A stretch of DNA of 64,000 nucleotides from Anastrepha obliqua. Lineage: Eukaryota; Arthropoda; Insecta; Diptera; Tephritidae. Numbering within the stretch: position 1 is the first letter of the stretch; each line of letters begins with the position of its first letter. Shown here one piece after another: positions 34,377-46,001 of the stretch. The notes beneath the pieces were generated by a model that ran no database searches, was not told the DNA's origin, and saw nothing but the letters and a program-made list of their open reading frames with translations. The position numbers were made by a program, and so were the translations under genes. The stretch spans positions 49,750,501 through 49,814,500 of the forward strand of contig NC_072896.1 in NCBI RefSeq assembly GCF_027943255.1, written 5' to 3'.

Positions 34377-37300
34377 AGTAGTAGTAAGAGTAGGGATTAT
34401 GGAATAGATTGAGATAATATGGAACCTTTTGAGTACATTCAGCAATTTTCGGCAAGGTACCGAATCAATTTATTTTTGAAGCACGAGCTTTCTTTTATAC
34501 GTTTAATTTTGTGAGGTAAGGTATTCCAAAGACGGACAGAGCACACAAAGTTTTATAGAATAAAAAAAGTACGTGAAGCGTAGTACACATAAGAGAAGTG
34601 AAACTTTCAAGGCAGACAAAGAAAGAGGGAGAGATCCGAGAGAGAATGAAAGAGAGAGAGAGAGAGAGAAAGAATATATATCTAAATAAATTCACAACAT
34701 TTACAGAGAAAGCAAATAGACAAAATTTACAAAAAACGGAAAAGGATCGACCGGTGTAGGTAAACGCCGGACACAAACCGTGGCAACAATGCGCACTACT
34801 CCGAGCGTTTATCACCCGCACAAACGCAGCGGGCCAATACCAATAAATCCGACGCCGGAATGAATAGCACTTTATAGTACGCACAAGCACTAGTCAGGAA
34901 ACGGAAATAAGCGGCAAAAAGTAGGTACAAAAAAAACAAAAATTGGGACCGAAAAACGCCCCAAACAGTAGGCAGCAAGGAAATATAGCGCCAAAAAGTA
35001 GACACTAAAAATATGTTTCCTACATTTTGTACCAACAAACAAGCGCCAAAAAGTAGGCAGTGTTACCTCTCACTAGAAATTAGCAACCGTAAGGAAAAAC
35101 TCAGTCAAAATAGCCTAAAGTGTATCTAAAATATATGTAAGGTATAGCGCTCTCTCTCCTTTTCCTCTACGTTATATCTTTTTCTCTCTCGCGGAACGAA
35201 AATGCCCAAAACGGTGCATGACCTTGAAATTTTACTCTCCATTATCGCTCGTCCATTGAGGCCTAAGAAGTTTCACTTCAAAATTTTATTATATTACTTA
35301 ACAGTATATTGAAAAAATTTCTACATTAAATTAATGTATTTCAAATGCATATGCTATTTATGGCGGATCGAAGAACATTATGTCGCTCGCGATAAAAGTG
35401 AGTTTCGAACTTTGATATTCTTTTAAGGGGTCATAAATTTCCATTGAGTTTGGGTTATCGTGCGGCTCTATGGACCTACACAATGGTTTGGGGTTTGGGG
35501 TGCCTATATAAGCTGCAGTAATAAAAAATCATATTTCAATGCAAGAAAGTTTAAATGGACCATTAGTGATATGCTACTATTAATAGCAACACCGCGAATT
35601 AGCTGTCAATATGATTTCCTCTTTACGCTTATTCTTATATATGTGTCCTTTTTCAGTTGCTTTGCCTCGTTTATTTCGTCAGTATCTTTTTCGTCTTTTA
35701 CGTGTATGATTGGATTTAAGTTCATCTAGAACGCAGTAAAATCCTGGAGTAGTCCTGTGAAAAGAAATATATATACAAGGTTCTTCTTTTAAAGAATTGA
35801 ATATTATGTAAAACGCATTAATGCGGCTCAAGTGTGTTAATATGTAATGCAAAAAGAGGTTCGCATATATTATCGGTTCATATTGTGAGCCGTATGGCAA
35901 CTTAAGGAAGCCATTCGATACTTGAAGGAGCAAAAAAAGCTAAAGACAGGAGGCGACGTTTTGCGATCAAAAAGTAATAAAAGTTGTGAATAATATTTAA
36001 ATTGTGTGTGATTTTGTAGTAGGAATTATATTTAATAACTAAAGTGTGAAGCGGGAATGAGATATTCGCATCGTGTAATTTCCTTTTTTTTTGCTTTTTA
36101 TATATTTCTGACATCATATGCAAAAACAAATTAGGGTTGAATCGCATGGCTTTTTTTTCCTAAAAAATGGGCCATTGGTTTTTAATTAAATAAAAATATA
36201 TCACATATTCTCTAATTCGATTTATGGTATTGTAACCCAATTAAAAATATGTCACAAATTACAATAAAATCATGGCTAGCATCTCATTTAAAGTTTTTTA
36301 ATTATAAAAGAAAACAAAGAGCTTAGACTTTACTTTTGGTTGCACCCCTGTATAAATGTTTGTGTTGTAAAAGTTTTGCGTTTTGCGTTTCATTTTGAAT
36401 TCTACTTTCTGCCTTTCGCATCTTCGCCGTCATTGTGGTTGGTTGTTCTGATTAATAGTTTCGCACGCGCCTTAACCAAATTCATATATTTTTTTTAATA
36501 TTGTAAATACAAAAAAATTCCTATTCGAATATCTGTGCAAAGATTGCGATAGATTAGTGGATGTTAAAAGAAGCAAATTAATCGGCACCGAAACTTATTT
36601 TAACAAGTTTAGAGTGAACACAAAAATATTAATATGGTGTTGACATTGTGTAACAACGACGGTGACAACAAAGAACGCTGATAAATAATTCGCAACCATT
36701 TCGAAAAGTCTGTGTAATGGACTGATAATTTGTGCAAGCTTGGCAGAATATTTGAGGATACAATTATTTTAATTTCTGCTTGAACTTCAATGAAGTGATA
36801 CTAATTTCTTGTTAATCATGACCCAAAATGGCATGTGATAAAAGTCAAATTAGTAAATGAGAAACAACGTAAAATGGCAAGGAAAAATTTAGTACGATAT
36901 TCTGAACAAGTGTATTAAAATTAAATAAAGTGGAAGGTGAATAAAAACGACAGAACGTTACAAAATAATCAAAATAATTAAATGCCTAAAATTACAAACG
37001 TGCGCATGGAAAATAGATGAAATACAGATAGAGAAAGTGCAAAAAACACAAGAGTGCAACGCTAAACCAAAAACTATATAAAAACACCTACATCTATTAG
37101 GAGCAACTACGAATTTGAAGAAATGGACTATATTTTCATATAACCAAAACTAATTTATATTTTTAATTTTTATCTATAAAATAAAAGCGAAAAAAACTGA
37201 TAAATATATCGAAGGTAATAATCTCAAACCATCCTTGTCGCGGGAAAATTAAGAAATGGTGTATTTTATATAATGCGACAAATATAAAAAATGTAAATAA

Positions 37301-37432
37301 GTCTGTTTCTACGTTTAGGTTTAGGTTAATAGTACTCTTGATGCTATTTTGTAGCAATCATATATATGTATGAATATGTCACATTATGAGAATTTAATAA
37401 AATACTCTCGCTAATGTAAAAAAATATATATA
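34377..37432. other. Non-coding stretch
   Basis: No gene was recognised. A (GA)n run lies at about 34650-34670, and CT-rich sequence at 35145-35185. Four spaced copies of a motif like CGCCAAAAAGTAGGCAG occur between 34911 and 35060. Short frames such as 34495-34890 (minus) have no identifiable similarity. Confidence 0.5.
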
Positions 37433-38984
37433 CAGCCATGGTCATATAAATAGCACATTTAGACTTTGGAAGCAAAGATAATTATTTCTTATTGGGGCAA
37501 AAACAAAATAAAATATTAAAAACTTATTTACTTCCACTTTAAAGCCAAAAAATGGTCAAAAAGAATTTCATTTCTGATTTAATTTACGAGAACGTTGATA
37601 ACTCACGAAACCTCCTGGACACATAAATAGCACATCCTAAAAAATTCCAAATAAAACCAAAAATAGTAAACAAATCTAATAGTTAAGTAATAATATCTAT
37701 TGTTTTACCAGATTATAATTTTGTACTATATCCACCGTTTTTGATTACATCTTAAAGCCGTCGCTCCATGCTTTCTACAAGCTTGTGGCATCTTTCCTTT
37801 GGAATCGAGTACCAAGTTTCTTCAACTACGGTCCACAAATCATCAACATTTTTTAAATTTTTCTTAGCGATTTTGACCTTAACGTCATTCCACAAATTTT
37901 CTATTGGATTGAGATCAGGGCTCTGCACCGGCCAATCCAGTACATTAATTTTTTCTCTTCTGAGCCACTGCTTCACTGTCTTTGCAGTATGCTTTGGATC
38001 ATTATCCTGCATAAATATCCAATTCAATGGCATAAACTCAAACACAAATAGCTTCATTTTATTCTGGAGTATATCCAGATACTGAAATCTATCCATTTTA
38101 CCAACCACGCGAACAATCGGCCCAACACCATGCCAGGAAAAAGCTCCCCAAACCATACTGCTTCCGCCATCGTGTTTAATCGTGTTTTTTGTGAACCTAG
38201 GATTTAGCGCTTGATTTTTTGGACGACGTACAATAGTTTTCCTATCTGGTCCCATCCTATTTATTTTAGTTTCGTCGGTCCAAAGTACGTTTTTCCAAAA
38301 CTGAATAGATTTGTCTTTGTGGGCCTTTTTAAGTGGAGTGGTTGTTTTTGTGCTTCGTTAAGTCGCCTTCCTACAAACTGGAGACCAGATTCTTGGTTTA
38401 TTTCAAGCATTATTTGCCGTGCCGACTTAAAAGGATCTGCTATGCTCTTGCGAATTATAGCTCTATCCACATTACCATCAGTTTTGTGCGGGGTTGGTTT
38501 TCTTTCCGTTTTTTTTTTTGGTTAGATAGGATTAATCTTTCTTAACTAAATTAAGATCATTTTAAACCATTGTCCGAGCTATTTCTGCATAGCTTTTCCG
38601 TTTTGACTCATACGGTATATAGGAGCTCTTTTCTCCGGCGTGCAATGTTTTCCACGTCCCTTTTTAGTATTTACTTTAAAATTTTATTTAAGAAAATTAT
38701 ACTAAAAATCGCGGAAACAGTATTAAAGTTTTACTCTCCGTGGCTCAAGTTAAAATGTGCTACTTTTGTGTCCACTTCAAAACAGCAATAAGCGAAAGCA
38801 TAAATAAAATAGAACGCAAAAAGTTCCATCGAAAAAAAAAACGGTAAAATCCTCGCATAAATGTAAGCTTAATAACGCTAATAAATGTAAACAAACAAAT
38901 TTATTTGATCAAAGCAGAGTTGGTACTAAAAACTTAACTTAACATTTACGGTTCACATTTGTGCTATTTATCTGTCCATGGCTG
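37433..38984 (-). mobile_element. Tc1-like transposon with intact ends, broken transposase
   Basis: About 1552 bp. Inverted repeats CAGCCATGGTCATATAAATA (left) and, from the right, CAGCCATGGACAGATAAATA, with TA duplications at 37431-37432 and 38985-38986. The minus strand encodes a transposase in pieces. The C-terminal 167 residues (38255-37752) are open, with SMVWGAFSWHGVGPIV, IFMQDNDPKHTAKTV (second Asp) and VQSPDLNPIENLWNDVK (final Glu, D-D-34-E type). The N-terminal helix-turn-helix part (38640-38260) is broken by frame shifts. It is non-autonomous. Confidence 0.93.
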
Positions 38985-39036
38985 TATATTTATATATTCA
39001 TATATATTACTCAGATCATAATCAGTTCGTACGCTG

Positions 39037-39185
39037 GAACACTTTTTAATATTTACACTTGAAATCTTTTTTATATTAATAAATCATTTTGATACAAAGT
39101 TTGTTATTAATCCAAATTGGGAAACGTTTTTTACAACTACAATAATATAAATAAAAGTGCCAAGTGTAAATATTAAAAAGTGTTC
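39037..39185. mobile_element. 149-bp element with perfect 25-bp inverted repeats
   Basis: Left arm 39037-39061 (GAACACTTTTTAATATTTAC, then ACTTG) is exactly complementary to the right arm 39161-39185. The 99-bp middle is AT-rich with no frame. It is MITE-like in form; no clear target duplication was found. Confidence 0.65.
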
Positions 39186-40366
39186 AGGTCAAGATACATT
39201 GGACAGGTAGAAATAGCAGAGTAGCTTATTTGATTTTTTTTAATTACTATGAACTGTCAATCTTTGTGTATAGATTTTGACATAGGGATGGAAAGCAAAA
39301 ACATAATACATTGTTTTGGTGTTTTGGCTATACTGCTATTATCTGTTCAGCGTGCGTTGGTTCCGGCGTACGAACTGATTGTGCGCCGAAAAGCCTACAA
39401 ACTTAACAAAAACATCCTGTACATCATGATCAATCGTTTTTTCTATACATACATATCTGTGGATTTTCGATAAAACGACTTAAATTGTCATTGTATTTTA
39501 AATAAATTTAAATTTAAAGAGGTTGCATTAAGAGAACTTTATAATATACATATGTAAAACCGTGAAAAATAAATCAGACTTCCTAGGAATAAGCAAGGGT
39601 ACATAACTAAAGCAAAATAGGGCACACGCTGCTGGTCATGGTAAATACGCCAATTCAAATTCACTGAAAGAGTCAATGATTATTTCGGTCCAGAAAATAA
39701 AATTATGGTGGTTTTTTTTTAATTTTAAGAAGGCATTTGAGACGATTGATACAGAGATTTTGTTACAAAAAATGTACAAATATAGTATTCGTTAAGTGGA
39801 ACTAGAAGATAGACACCAAAGAACTAAAGTAAATGGCCAGTTGTCGGAATATGGAACGACTAAAAGGGGAGCAAAGAACTAAATTTATGTTCTCTGAGAG
39901 GAGTACCACAGGGATCAATTATGGTACCTATACTATTTACTTTGTATATAAATGATTTAAAAAAGGTTATAAGGAGATGTAAATAGTACTATATGCCACC
40001 CTGATTTATGCTGAAGGAGAAAGCGAGGAAGACTAAATGGTTAAAAATGAACAAACTTAAATTAAAAGAGACAAAAATGTTAGAAATTAACAGAGGGACA
40101 TTTGAATTACAAACAACAACAAAATTAAAAATATTAACACAATCAAATATCTATGAGTAATTATTGACAAATAATTAAAATTTAAGGATAATATCGAATA
40201 TGTATATTCGTATATGCAAGAGGATTGGTAAAAAATTAACATGATTAAACCACATTTTGAATATTGTTCCACAATCACATACATATATGTATGTGTATGC
40301 TGCACTCAAACACAAATGGAAAGATTGCCGAAATTACAGAATAAGGGCGTGCGACATATGTATGTA

Positions 40367-42573
40367 CAGTAGGTTCTGTTTTTATGCGGCTTTTTTTTAT
40401 GCGGTTTTGAAATAGTGTGGTTTTTTTTTTAATTACAAAATGCATGTCGACCTATCGGGAATTGTACATATAAACAAGATTCTAAACCAGCTAAGCAAAA
40501 ACTCATCACAGATTACATCAGAAATGCTAACCCTACAAGTATGGAAGATATATAAAGATATAATTTTCAAAGATACAATATTTTGTTTAAGAGTCAAACC
40601 ACGTCAAGTGAGCCCCGAATTTTCCATCAAATTCCCGATTTTAAAATCAAATGCAGTTTTGGATAGGGAATTTGTCACATAATAATTGCTGTGAATATTT
40701 TTTTTTTATTTCAATTTTTGTTTATGTTATTAACAATTAAATTTTTTTGCATGATATTCTTGTAAAATCAATATCTCAGAAACTACAATTGATAATTTGA
40801 TGAAATTTATTTCGGTTACCGAAAAATGTTTACTCTACCGATTGAACGTTCAAAGACTGTGTATTTGTTGAAACAATAAATTTTAACAATAATTTTTATG
40901 AAAAATGGCAATTATTTTTGCGTTCTTCACGCTCTAAATGGACAATATTACAGTCAGATTAAGCGCACAATGCTCACCTTTAATAATCTGTAAAAAAAAC
41001 TTTGTTCATCCAATCCGTTCTGAAGATATCGAATTTTTTGTCAGTCGAGGCACTACGTACGAAAACGAACTTGCATGAACATGGCTTTGCAGAGTCGTAC
41101 AGTCGCCGCAACTTCTAGTGTCAATGTGCTGTGATTCCTAGTATGTTGTCTATGCTTTGAGGTTAGAAAAAAATTATTATATATTTTTTATGAAAATGGT
41201 TCGACCTGATGAGTGTTGCAATCCGTTGGGGGAAAAGGTCATAATTGCGTACGTCATAATTTATTCCAAATAACCGCTCACAGGGATGTAAAATTCAAAC
41301 AATATATCGGTAAATACATTTGCAAATCATGTCGTATGAAGATACATAGAGATGGAAGTGTTACTGAAAGTGCAGCGTATATACGTCCAAGTCCACAGTG
41401 GGTATAATCTTGATATTTATATACATATATTGTGCATTGAATAGTTATTATTTAGGCAAATAAAGTCAATAAGTTCTCAAAATTTGTGACAGAAAATTTT
41501 GATTAATTTTTTCTAGTGTTGACCAAGGAGCAGAAAACGATGAGTCTGAAGTTTCTTCTGATGCAGAAGAATATTCTTTTAGTGAAGCTAATTTTGAAAA
41601 CCAGGTAATTCAGAATAACCTAAAATTAGAAAAGGTGAACAATATTTTACAGGAACTTGGTGAATCGCCAATAAAAAAACGACGTTTTTCAAAATTAAGT
41701 GATATGAATGTCAAAGAGATAATAGTAGAAATCATCAACGAAAAAAAAAAATACCACGAGAGTAAATATTCAACAAGAAAAAAAAATTCAATTCAGCATT
41801 TGTGGAGAATATAAGGACTGCTTTACGTGAGAAAAAAAAATACAAATGATAAAATGCATGCAAGTTCGTTTTCGTGCGTAGTGCCTCGACTGACAAAAAA
41901 TTCGATATCTTCAGAACGGATTGGATGAACAAAGTTTTTTTTACAGATTATTAAAGGTGAGCATTGTGCGCTTAATCTGACTGTAATATTGTCTATTTAG
42001 AGCGTGAAGAACGCAAAAATAATTGCCATTTTTCATAAAAATTATTGTTAAAATTTATTGTTTCAACAAATACACAGTCTTTGAACGTTCAATCGGTAGA
42101 GTAAACATTTTTCGGTAACCGAAATAAATTTCATCAAATTATCAATTGTAGTTTCTGAGATATTGATTTTACAAAAATATCATGCAAAAAAATTCAATTG
42201 TTAATAACATAAACAAAAATTGAAATAAAAAAAAAAATATTCACAGCAATTATTATGTGACAAATTCCCTATCCAAAAATGCATTTGATTTTAAAATCGG
42301 GAATTTGATGGAAAATTCGGGGCCCACTTGACGTGGTTTGACTCTTAAGCGATTTTATTTAATTATTTCAGATTCATGCGGTCTATGGAACGTATCTATA
42401 GTAATAATATGGGACTAGTGCCCTTTTTTATGCGATTATTTCAGATTTATGCGGTTTTAGCATTTGAAACGTATCTATAGTTTTACTATAGAACTAGTAG
42501 CTTTTTTTATGCTGTTTCTTTTTTATGCTGTTTCTTGCGGAACGTATCTACCGCATAAAAACAGAACCTACTG
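40367..42573 (+). mobile_element. Tigger/pogo-like MITE, copy 1 (split by a TTAA element)
   Basis: Ends CAGTAGGTTCTGTTTTTATG and its complement, preceded and followed by TA. Without the insertion at 40587-42348 it is about 450 bp. Interior repeats of TTTTATGCGG and ATAGATACGTTCC resemble the 'TTTATGCGG' termini of Tigger/pogo elements; that family link is inferred from the ends only. Confidence 0.7.
40591..42344 (+). mobile_element. TTAA-flanked element with 490-bp inverted arms (Kolobok-like?)
   Basis: Exactly TTAA at 40587-40590 and 42345-42348. Arms of about 488 bp (40591-41078 and 41857-42344) are nearly identical inverted copies, starting GAGTCAAACCACGTCAAGTG. The 780-bp centre has plus-sense coding scraps: VRPDECCNPLG and GKYICKSCRMKI (a zinc-ligand pattern), then after a TTTTTTCTAG acceptor an acidic piece (VDQGAENDESEVSSDAEEYS) and LQELGESPIKKRRFSKL. 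No transposase core is left. TTAA duplications and long arms fit Kolobok or piggyBac; the protein scraps look unlike piggyBac. Confidence 0.75.
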
Positions 42574-42596
42574 TATATTAAAATGGAGTAGATATA

Positions 42597-43183
42597 CAGT
42601 AGGTTCTGTTTTTATGCGGTAGATACGTTCCGCAAGAAACAGCATAAAAAAACAGCATAAAAAAAGCTAATAGTTCTATAGTAAAACTATAGATACGTTT
42701 CAAAAGTGCTAAAACTGCATAAATCTGAAATAATGTAATAAAATCGCATAAAAAGGGCACTAGTCCCATATTATAACTATAGATACGTTCCATAGACCGC
42801 ATGAATCTGAAATAATTAAATAAAATCGCATAAACAAAATATTGTATTTTTGAAAATTATATCTTTATTTAAGAAACGTCAGAATCGAAAAAATAAATTT
42901 AAGTCAGAAATAGAATCAGCCAATACCCACATGTTGCGCGTTCGTTTAGGATTTGGCGTAAAATCACTTTCGTCACTTGAGGAAATGTACACGTCTGATC
43001 TAGATAGTTATGCAGGCGGTTCCATACTTGTAGGGTTAGCATTTCTGATGTAATCTGTGATGAGTTTTTGCTTAGCTGGTTCAGAATCTTGTTTATATGT
43101 ACAATACCCGATAGGTCGACATGCATTTTGTAATTAAAAAAAAAACCGCATAAAAAAAAGCTGCATAAAAACAGAACCTACTG
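42597..43183 (-). mobile_element. Tigger/pogo-like MITE, copy 2 (intact, inverted)
   Basis: 587 bp, in the opposite orientation to copy 1, with the same CAGTAGGTTCTGTTTTTATG ends and TA flanks. Its right side matches the left side of copy 1 (ATGCATGTCGACCTATCGGG region). A minus-sense frame of 75 residues (begins MHVDLSGIVHINKILNQLSK) has its first 35 residues in common with copy 1; no function is known. Confidence 0.75.
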
Positions 43184-43972
43184 TACTTCAATTAAGGTCA
43201 TGTTAGAGACTTGGCTTAGTATAGAAGAACGATTTGAACTAAATACCCTTATGGCAGTTCACAAAATTGAAAATAAAAATGCACCCGTGTATTCAGCGGA
43301 GAGGATTGAATACATAAAAGAAGTACAAAATATGAACTAAGAAACAATAATGAATTTAGAATTAGATATAGACAGAACAATAAGGCACAACATTCAATGT
43401 TTTTTATTGGTCTGAAATTGTACAATGCGTTACGAATGGAAATAAATAACGAGATAAGATATATAGCATTTAAACAAAAATTTGTAGAATTCATTAGTAG
43501 TAAGAGAAATAGTATAATGTAAGAAATGTGAAGTATTGTTAATACTAAAAATAAATAAATAATAAAAATAATAAAATGTTGGGTATTGATGGAATACCTA
43601 ACCATGTCCCAAAAAAGTTAATCAAATTCTAAAATATAAATTTCATTCATTAAATGTATTTAGGTACATATCTACATATACATTTAATAAGCGTACGTTG
43701 TTTGGATCAATGGTCTTGTGTGACTTAAGATACTCGTATGGTATATGTATCTTTAACTCCTAGTTCGAGCATAGGGCGTCTTGACGATTCGTTAGCATAT
43801 TAGGTAAGTAGGTTGCTAGTCTTCCTTACCTAGCTTGGTGACAGTTGAGCTATCCGCATCTCCAAGCAGATTTAAACTAAACAAACTACTTAAAACGAAG
43901 TGCCGTGTGTTAAATGTTTAATATTTATTGTTCATCAGCAAAACAAAATGAATCTCAAACAATTATATATAT

Positions 43973-44255
43973 ATATATAATTGGCGCGTACACCCTTTTT
44001 TGGGTGTTTGGCCGAGCTCCTCCTCCTATTTGTGGTGTGCGTCTTGATGTTGTTCCACAAATGGAGGCAGATATTTTTATGAGGAGCTTTTTCATGGCAG
44101 AATACACTCGGAGGTTTGCCATTGACTGCCGAGGGGCGACCGCTTTTAGAAAAATGTTTTTATTAACTTTGGTTTCAGCGAGATTCGAACCAACGTTCTC
44201 TCTGTGAATTCCGAATGGTAATCACGCACGAATCCATTCGGCTACGGCAGCCGCC
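43973..44255 (-). repeat. tRNA-headed SINE, copy D
   Basis: Near full length in reverse orientation. The TATA tail is at the left and the head (reverse complement of GGCGGCTGCCGTAGCCGAAT) at the right. Confidence 0.85.
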
Positions 44256-45097
44256 GTAAGATACTATACTTTCGAAATATCGAGAAAACAAAAAATCGAT
44301 TTTTTGACATTTTTAGACCACCGGGTGCCCTTTAGGCGATGATGACGTTGCTAGGAAGTGTGTGTATAATTTTAGAAACCAAGATATTAGAAATTGCTGC
44401 TACCATACGTGTTCAATGTACTTTGATTCTACCATTCTTTGCATAAAACCAAAGCCGAGTCTATCAAGGAGGTATTGCTTGTCATGTGACTTATTTTCTT
44501 TTTTTTTGCCTTGATAAGAGCAATGCACGGAGTACAGATTACTAATCAATGCTATCATTCATAGGTGTAATGTTCGTTGTACAAAAACACAAGTAAAACA
44601 CTCTTCTTCTTCCTATATTTTGACAGACAGTCTTGGTGTGAGTTTGACAGGTCTTTTTGCTTGAGCGTATTGGCGAAGTTGCTATGCCAAATTCGAACAT
44701 TAAAAAAAATAGAATAACGGCAAAAAAAATTGAAAATGTTAGCTTTGATTAGGAAAATTTACAATAACAAATATTTTTACAATTTTTAGCAATAATAATG
44801 ATTTTTTTTGAGAAATATCTAAATTTTTACGTAATTTTTTATGAAATTTAATAGTTTCGTATGCAACCTGCCATTCTGGATGCAGGTGATCTCAGTTGCC
44901 GTCTTTTTTTGACAACCAGCTGAGAGTGTTTTTACTTATGGATCTGTACAATGGTAATGTCAAACTGCGAGAGGAATGTCGGATTTTAACTTCACAACCA
45001 GGAGCAAATTAAAATTTTTGGCAAAAATCCATCAAACTGCAAGGAAATCATACGTGGCGGCGTTTGTAGTTGCACTATTTTTTTGTATTTTGACCGC

Positions 45098-45205
45098 CTT
45101 GACAGATTCGCCTTGCGTAAAACTGTATGCCCCTCCATTTGTGGGTCAACATGAATACATCATAAATTGCAGGAGATGCCTGCCCAAATATTCAACAAAA
45201 GATGT
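45098..45205 (+). repeat. Diverged SINE 3' fragment
   Basis: ACTGTATGCCCCTCCATTTG and GGGTCAACATGAATACATCA align with the SINE body (ACTGTAGGTCCCTCCATTTG...CAACATCAAGACGCAC), with many differences. It is an old fragment inside the 84-residue frame at 44976-45230, which is therefore unlikely to be a gene. Confidence 0.5.
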
Positions 45206-45531
45206 ACGCGTTAATACAAATATACTTTAAGTTAAAAAGTTTTGGCACAGAGAGAGTTTTTTACAATACTCGCAATGTTTTCAATTTGAGTTTTTTCCCT
45301 TAATTTTGAATAAAATAAAGTTCATATTTTAAAACTGTATACAAGAATAAAAAAATCATGAAAAATTGATATTGCGAATATTATAAAATGTTACTGGGCC
45401 CAAACTTGTTTAACTTACTGTATGTTTATCGCTAATCTGTTATAGAAATGTTGACAAAACCCAATTAGATTACATATCTACAAGTATTTCAATCTTGGCC
45501 GTAGGATGACTCGTATTAACATACATAAATA

Positions 45532-45570
45532 TACAGTGGGTAACTTTAAAAGATTAAGTTACCCACTGTA
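45532..45570. repeat. Perfect 15-bp palindrome hairpin
   Basis: TACAGTGGGTAACTT, a 9-base loop, then AAGTTACCCACTGTA. The arm begins TACAGT, like Tc1-type transposon ends, so it may be two fused element ends with the middle lost. Confidence 0.75.
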
Positions 45571-45613
45571 TAAGTTCATATGTATACAGTGTTTAAAAAT
45601 ACTTTCTTGAATA

Positions 45614-45709
45614 CAGTGTTCTCCCTCCCAACGAACACCTCTCTTAAGCGGACACCTCCCATACCCCTTTTTCAGTCCCTCATGAGTCCGTTTAAGAGAG
45701 AGTACACTG
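45614..45709. mobile_element. 96-bp Tigger/pogo-like MITE
   Basis: Inverted ends CAGTGTTCTCCC... and, from the right, CAGTGTACTCTCTC, both flanked by TA. The inner arms CTCTTAAGCGGAC and GTCCGTTTAAGAG also pair. No coding content. Confidence 0.6.
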
Positions 45710-46001
45710 TAGATGGTCAATTGAATCGAATTATGCCGCATTAAAAATACAATCATTCGAATATTTTTGTTCTTGTTTTTGTCTAAAATTTCATCAATCG
45801 ATAAATTTGACTTTTGAGTAATCGATGTTTTCAATTATTTATCTTATTGAGTAAAATATAATTTATTAAAATTATGAATAATTACTCGAACAACCCTAAT
45901 TTCACTTTAAATATTTTTGAAAGAAATCATAAAAACTTTTTTTTTTGTTTTATTCCAAGTATAGAAGAAGTAAACTCAAATTAAAGGTGCGCAGGAAGAA
46001 T

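Larger units (their letters stand above)
39700..43560 (+). mobile_element. LINE ORF2 C-terminal half, split by nested insertions
   Basis: The left part (about 39700-40366) reads broken reverse transcriptase, with FNFKKAFETIDTEILLQKMY (first catalytic Asp motif, Asp lost), KRGAKN/GINYGTY from the next motif, and WLKMNKLKL/KMLEINRGTFELQ-like thumb sequence ending ERLPKLQNKGVRH. The 20 bp at 42576-42595 continue it (LKWSR). The right part resumes at 43184 with SIKVMLETWLSIEERFELN and LMAVHKIENKNAPVYSAERI. Stops are frequent. The removed middle is two short elements and a third inside one of them. Confidence 0.75.

Noticed and set aside
36360..37110. Possible untranslated first exon of a downstream gene (TTCGCCGTCATTGTGG region, TATAAAA at 37077)
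   Set aside because: No splice donor or transcript evidence singles it out; too speculative to list.
39249..39473. 74-residue frame with a hydrophobic segment (LAILLLSVQRALVPAYELIV)
   Set aside because: Isolated, no similarity recognised, and surrounded by transposon debris.
44976..45230. 84-residue frame with a hydrophobic stretch
   Set aside because: Its second half aligns with an old SINE fragment; no gene structure.
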